Below, piece by piece: positions 60,175-64,000 of a stretch of 64,000 nt of DNA. The DNA is from Rhodoferax sp. (GTDB lineage: Bacteria > Pseudomonadota > Gammaproteobacteria > Burkholderiales > Burkholderiaceae_C): positions 62,001 to 126,000 of the forward strand of contig JACKLK010000006.1 in NCBI GenBank assembly GCA_024236015.1. Reading direction: 5' to 3'. Below the pieces are notes generated by a model. That model did no database searches, was not told where the DNA came from, and was given only the letters and a program-made list of their open reading frames with translations. The position numbers were made by a program, and so were the translations under genes. Numbering within the stretch: position 1 is the first letter of the stretch; every line of letters begins with the position of its first letter.

Positions 60175-61680
60175 ATGAGCGTGCGCCTGCGCATTGCGCT
60201 GACCATCTTCATCACCGGCGCGCTGACCGCGATCGGCGTGATCGCCACCGTGTTGTTCGCGTTCCAGCGCTTCGAGCACGAGACCACCTTCCACCGCGCC
60301 GACGCGTTCCTCGGACGGGTCGTCGACATGTACGACAACATCTTCGAGATGCACCAGCGCGAGCCGCAGCAGTTCAACCAGTTCCTGCGCAACCTGGTGT
60401 TGTTCGAGCCCGACACCCAGCTGTACCTGCTCGACGCCGACGGCACGGTGTTGTCGTCCACCGGCAGCGCGGTGTTGCCGCCGGGCTTCAAGGTCCGGCT
60501 CGAGCCGGTGCGGCAGGCCGCCAGCAACCCGGACATGCCCTACGTGATGGGCGACGACCCGGAGCGCATGGACGCCGGGGCCATCATTGCCGCGCGTGCC
60601 GTGCGCCGCGCCGTGATCCGCAACGACGAGCCGGTGGCCGGATACCTCTATCTGGTGTGCCACAAGCCGGTGTTGCCGCAAGGCCGGCTCGAGGTGCTGG
60701 GCAGCAGCATCGCCAAGCCGGCGCTGGTGGCCATCATCGGCGTCGTCGTGCTGGCCACGCTGATGGCGGCCTGGATCATCGCCACCGTCACGCGTCCGCT
60801 GCGCCAGCTGACGCGGGCGGTGGCGTCGATCTCGCGCGACGGCCTGGAAGACGGCGCGCCCGGCGCGCCCGAGGCCTTGTTGCCGGCGCGCACCGGCGAC
60901 GAGTTCGGCAAGCTGACGCAGGCATTCGCCCTGATGCTCGAGACGGTACGCCGGCAGTGGGCAGCCTTGCGCCGACTCGATCATTTCCGCCGCGAAGGGG
61001 TCAGCAACCTGTCGCACGACCTGCGTTCGCCGCTGACGGCGACCGCCGCCTGCCTGGAGACGCTGGAGGGACGCTGGCAGGGCGACGCCGCCCGCGCGGC
61101 CGATCGCGAACTGGTGACCATGGCGCTGCGCAACACCCACAACGCCGCGCGGCTGGTGCAGTCGCTGGGCGACCTGGCGCAGCTCGACGAACCGGAGTTC
61201 CGCCTGCGCTGCGAACGGCTCGATGCCGGCGAACTGCTGGACGACATCGCCGTGCGTTTCGGCCAGCGCGCGCACAGCCAGGGCGTCGTACTGCAGGCGG
61301 TGCACGATGCGCACGGTCCGCCGCCGGTGGTGGCGCTCGACGTCGAACTGTTCGAACGCGCCATCGCCAACCTGGTCGACAACGCGCTCAAGTTCTGCCG
61401 CAGCGGCGACCGCATCGACCTGTCGGCGCAGGCCCGCGGCGATGCGGTCGAGGTGGTCGTCAGCGACACCGGGCCCGGCATCCCCGAGGCCGACCTGCCG
61501 CATCTGTTCGACCGCTTCTACCAGGCGCGCCAATCGGTGGCCCCGAGTACCGGAGACGGCGGCAAGGGCCTGGGGCTGGCCATCGTCAAGCGTATTGCCG
61601 AACTGCACGGCGGCACGGTACGGGTGGACAACCGCGCGGCGGGCGGCACCCAGATCCTGCTGCGCCTGCCGGCCGCATAG
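60175..61680 (+). CDS. Sensor histidine kinase
   Basis: 501 residues. Two transmembrane helices (about 7-32 and 180-207) flank a periplasmic sensor region of about 150 residues. HAMP-like linker, then HisKA with phospho-His281 in SNLSHDLRSPLTA and HATPase with N box (NLVDNALKF), G1 (DTGPGIP) and G2 (GGKGLGLAIV). It phosphorylates the adjacent OmpR-type regulator. The stimulus cannot be read from the sequence. Confidence 0.95.
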   Translation: MSVRLRIALTIFITGALTAIGVIATVLFAFQRFEHETTFHRADAFLGRVVDMYDNIFEMHQREPQQFNQFLRNLVLFEPDTQLYLLDADGTVLSSTGSAVLPPGFKVRLEPVRQAASNPDMPYVMGDDPERMDAGAIIAARAVRRAVIRNDEPVAGYLYLVCHKPVLPQGRLEVLGSSIAKPALVAIIGVVVLATLMAAWIIATVTRPLRQLTRAVASISRDGLEDGAPGAPEALLPARTGDEFGKLTQAFALMLETVRRQWAALRRLDHFRREGVSNLSHDLRSPLTATAACLETLEGRWQGDAARAADRELVTMALRNTHNAARLVQSLGDLAQLDEPEFRLRCERLDAGELLDDIAVRFGQRAHSQGVVLQAVHDAHGPPPVVALDVELFERAIANLVDNALKFCRSGDRIDLSAQARGDAVEVVVSDTGPGIPEADLPHLFDRFYQARQSVAPSTGDGGKGLGLAIVKRIAELHGGTVRVDNRAAGGTQILLRLPAA

Positions 61681-61838
61681 GCGTCGCGCGCGCGCCGGCG
61701 TCGCACCCGACGCGGCCAACGGCCGTGCAAGCGGGGGCCGAGGTGTTATCGTCCGGCGGTGGTCCGATGGCTGGCGGGTCCGGCTGCACAGGAGTCGCCG
61801 CTCCTGCGGCACAATGCCACGGGGGGAGATCGATCGAC

Positions 61839-64000
61839 ATGGGCCAGGCAAACCAGGAAGACGAGCGTATCGCGCGCCTGCGCGAACTGATGGTGCTGGA
61901 CAGCGCGCCGGAGCCGGTGTTCGACAGCATCGTGACGCTGGCCTCCGAGGTCTGCGGCGCGCCGATCGCGCTGGTCAGCCTGGTCGATACCGAGCGGCAG
62001 TGGTTCAAGGCCAACGTCGGCCTGCCCGGCGTCAACGAAACGCCGCGCGACGTGGCGTTCTGCTCCCATGCGATCGGGCAGGACGCGCTGTTCGAGGTGT
62101 CCGATGCAACCCGGGACGCGCGATTCCGCGACAACCCGCTGGTCACCGGGCAGCCCGATATCCGCTTCTACGCCGGCGCACCCCTGGTATTGCCGGGCGG
62201 CGAACGCGTCGGCACCTTGTGCGTGATCGACCGCCAGCCGCGCGCGCTCACGCCCGAGCAGAAACATGTGCTGCACGCGTTGGCCAGGATCGCCACCGAG
62301 GCGCTGCTGTCCCGGCGCGACCTGATCGCCCGCGCCACCGCCGTGCGCTCCGACTACGAGGCGGCCCTGGCCGACAGCGAGGCCCGATACCGCGCCATGG
62401 TCGAGCAGCAGGCCGAACTGGTGTCGCTGGCGCGGCCGGACGGCGAGCTGGTCTTCGCCAACGACGCCTATGCGCGGCATTTCGGCTTGACGCCGGCCCA
62501 GATGATCGGCAAGAGCCTGTACGAGTTCGTCGAGTTGCGCGACAGGGCGGACGTGGAGCGGCTGATTGCACGCGTCCTGGACGGCGGACAGGCGCATACC
62601 GGCGAGAACCGCATGCTCGCGGCCGATGGCAGCGAACGCTGGGTCGCCTGGACCAACCGCCTGCAGCACGATGCGCAGGGCAAGGTCCTGCTGCACTCGG
62701 TGGGGCGCGACGTGACCGACCGCCGGCGTGCCGAACTGGCCCTGCGCGCGAGCCAGGCGGCGCTGGCGCGGACCGGGCGTATTGCCGGTGTGGGGGGCTG
62801 GCAGCTCGACCTGCTCACGAATACGCTGGAGTGGTCCGAACAGACGCGTCTGATCCACGAGGTCGGGCCGGACTTCGTTCCTTCGCTGGAAAATGCCGTT
62901 GAGTTCTATGCGCCGCAGGCCCGGGAGCAGGTGGCGTCGGTCGTGCGCAAGGCATTGGAGGACGGCACGCCCTGGGACCTGGAACTGCCGCTGGTGACGG
63001 CGCGGGGCCGGGATATCTGGGTCCGGGCGCAGGGCGAGGTCGAGTTCGACGGCGAGGTCCCGGTGCGCATCGCCGGTGCGTTCCAGGACATCAGCGAGCG
63101 CAGGCGCCTGACGCAGGCGCTCGAGGACAAGGAGCGTTTCGTGCGCCAGGTCACCGATGCCCTGCCGGTGCGGATCGCGTACATGGATCGGGCCTTGCGT
63201 TTCCAGTTCGTCAACCAGGCGCATTGCGATCGCTTCGGCCGTCCGCGCGAGCAGGTGCAGGGACACACCCTCAACGAATTGACCGGCCGGGCCAATGACG
63301 CGCAGTTGCTGGCACGGGTGCAGGACGTGCTGGACGGCACGGACCAGCATTTCGAGTACGACGAGGTCGACGGCGCGGGCACGCGCCGGTTCGAGGTTCG
63401 GCTGATTCCCGATGTCGACGGCAACGGACAGGTGCAGGGCTTTTATTCGATCGGCATCGACATCACCCAGCGCAGCGCGACCGAGCGCGCCTTGCGCGAA
63501 CGCACGGCCATCATCGAGAACACCACCGACTTCGTCGTGCAGACCGATGCGCGAGGCCAGCTCACCTACCTCAATCCGGCCGCACGGGTCTTGCTCGGCA
63601 TTGCTGCGGACGGCTCCATCGACGGATTGAACTTCAGGACCTTCAACACCGATGAGACGAACCGGAACTTTTCCGAGGTGATCCTGCCGATCGTGCATCG
63701 CGACGGGGTGTGGGCCGGCGAATCGACCTGCTACGACGCGCAGCGCAACGTGGTGCCGATGAGCCAGATCGTCATCGCGCATCGCGACGACCTGGGTCAG
63801 GTGACCCGGTACTCGGCCGTGATGCGCGACATCTCGGTACAGCAGCGGGCCCGGGCCCAGATGGCACGCCAGGCGGCGACGCTGCGTTCGGTGACCGAGG
63901 CCATTCCCGCCAGCGTGGCGGTCGTGGGGCGTGACCTGCGCTACCGGTTCGTCAACCCGGCGTTCGAGCGATGGGTCGACTCCACGCGCGACCAGATCGT
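61839..64000 (+). CDS. GAF/multi-PAS sensory protein (3' end beyond window)
   Basis: At least 720 residues, open at the window end. The N-terminal GAF domain (about 20-165; SLVDTERQWFKANVGL, FCSHAIGQDALFEV, YAGAPLVLPGGERVGTLCVID) is of the type common before diguanylate cyclases. PAS domains follow near 185-310, 310-430, 430-550 and 550-675, and the start of a further one. No membrane helix is seen, so it is a cytosolic sensor. The output domain (GGDEF, EAL or kinase) must lie downstream of 64000. GGGGGGAG precedes ATG 61839. Confidence 0.88.
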   Translation, partial: MGQANQEDERIARLRELMVLDSAPEPVFDSIVTLASEVCGAPIALVSLVDTERQWFKANVGLPGVNETPRDVAFCSHAIGQDALFEVSDATRDARFRDNPLVTGQPDIRFYAGAPLVLPGGERVGTLCVIDRQPRALTPEQKHVLHALARIATEALLSRRDLIARATAVRSDYEAALADSEARYRAMVEQQAELVSLARPDGELVFANDAYARHFGLTPAQMIGKSLYEFVELRDRADVERLIARVLDGGQAHTGENRMLAADGSERWVAWTNRLQHDAQGKVLLHSVGRDVTDRRRAELALRASQAALARTGRIAGVGGWQLDLLTNTLEWSEQTRLIHEVGPDFVPSLENAVEFYAPQAREQVASVVRKALEDGTPWDLELPLVTARGRDIWVRAQGEVEFDGEVPVRIAGAFQDISERRRLTQALEDKERFVRQVTDALPVRIAYMDRALRFQFVNQAHCDRFGRPREQVQGHTLNELTGRANDAQLLARVQDVLDGTDQHFEYDEVDGAGTRRFEVRLIPDVDGNGQVQGFYSIGIDITQRSATERALRERTAIIENTTDFVVQTDARGQLTYLNPAARVLLGIAADGSIDGLNFRTFNTDETNRNFSEVILPIVHRDGVWAGESTCYDAQRNVVPMSQIVIAHRDDLGQVTRYSAVMRDISVQQRARAQMARQAATLRSVTEAIPASVAVVGRDLRYRFVNPAFERWVDSTRDQI

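Noticed and set aside
1..64000. CRISPR arrays, prophage genes or plasmid origin
   Set aside because: No regularly spaced repeats, phage structural genes or replication genes were seen anywhere in the window.

Overview
The window is GC-rich DNA from a betaproteobacterium, most likely order Burkholderiales (Comamonadaceae or a relative). The evidence is the gene order (ribD next to a minor-pilin cluster and nrdR; accA-tilS-lysC-tRNA-Ser; lpxH-ppiB-ppiA-cysS), the reduced TilS, the PEP-CTERM protein and a stand-alone Bug (TctC-type) binding protein. No plasmid or phage backbone is visible; it reads as chromosome with local IS damage.

Layout. 1-13.3 kb: 3'-truncated ribD, then a type IV minor-pilin operon (fimT-pilV-pilW-pilX-pilY1-pilE), an AT-richer PEP-CTERM gene with a sigma-54 promoter, a nested insertion (an IS256-family element inside an ISL3-family element, itself sitting in the T-tract of the PEP-CTERM terminator), a second fimT, and nrdR and a lytic transglycosylase on the minus strand. 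13.3-22.4 kb: a non-coding stretch with an orphan terminator, then a large AsmA-like DUF748 protein, a DUF349 protein and a GAF/HD-GYP regulator. 22.3-25.9 kb: a minus-strand run TPR protein-ppiA-ppiB-lpxH-mtfA. 26.1-31.8 kb: cysS, an AlkA-type glycosylase, accA, tilS, lysC and tRNA-Ser(GCU). 31.8-32.6 kb: a gene-poor stretch with a decayed PEP-CTERM tail and a 71-residue protein.

32.6-42.7 kb: a sulfatase, a LysR regulator and a divergent meta-cleavage operon (HpaH-, HpaE-, HpaD- and HpaG-like enzymes plus an FAD-linked dehydrogenase and a ketopantoate-reductase-like protein). These could cleave a catechol-type ring and process the product; the isomerase and aldolase of the standard homoprotocatechuate route are not present. 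42.8-46.0 kb: a homodimeric pyruvate-dehydrogenase-type E1 divergent from an Lrp-family gene, resembling the Pseudomonas mdeB/mdeR arrangement. 46.0-50.9 kb: GST, a small methyltransferase and a minus-strand trio (cNMP-binding/CBS/DUF294 nucleotidyltransferase, patatin phospholipase, CBS protein). 51.0-58.7 kb: a two-subunit biotin-dependent acyl-CoA carboxylase divergent from a GntR/FCD regulator, then a 2-hydroxyacid dehydrogenase/Bug pair divergent from a DHDPS-family enzyme. 58.7-64 kb: an ECF-type sigma factor, an OmpR-type response regulator with its histidine kinase, and a GAF/multi-PAS sensor cut by the window end.

The most unusual points are the PEP-CTERM gene with its sigma-54 promoter inside a pilus cluster, the precisely reconstructable nested IS in a terminator, the orphan terminator near 13.9 kb, the nucleotidyltransferase-patatin-CBS trio, and the atypical ring-cleavage operon. 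All calls come from reading sequence; no database search was run.
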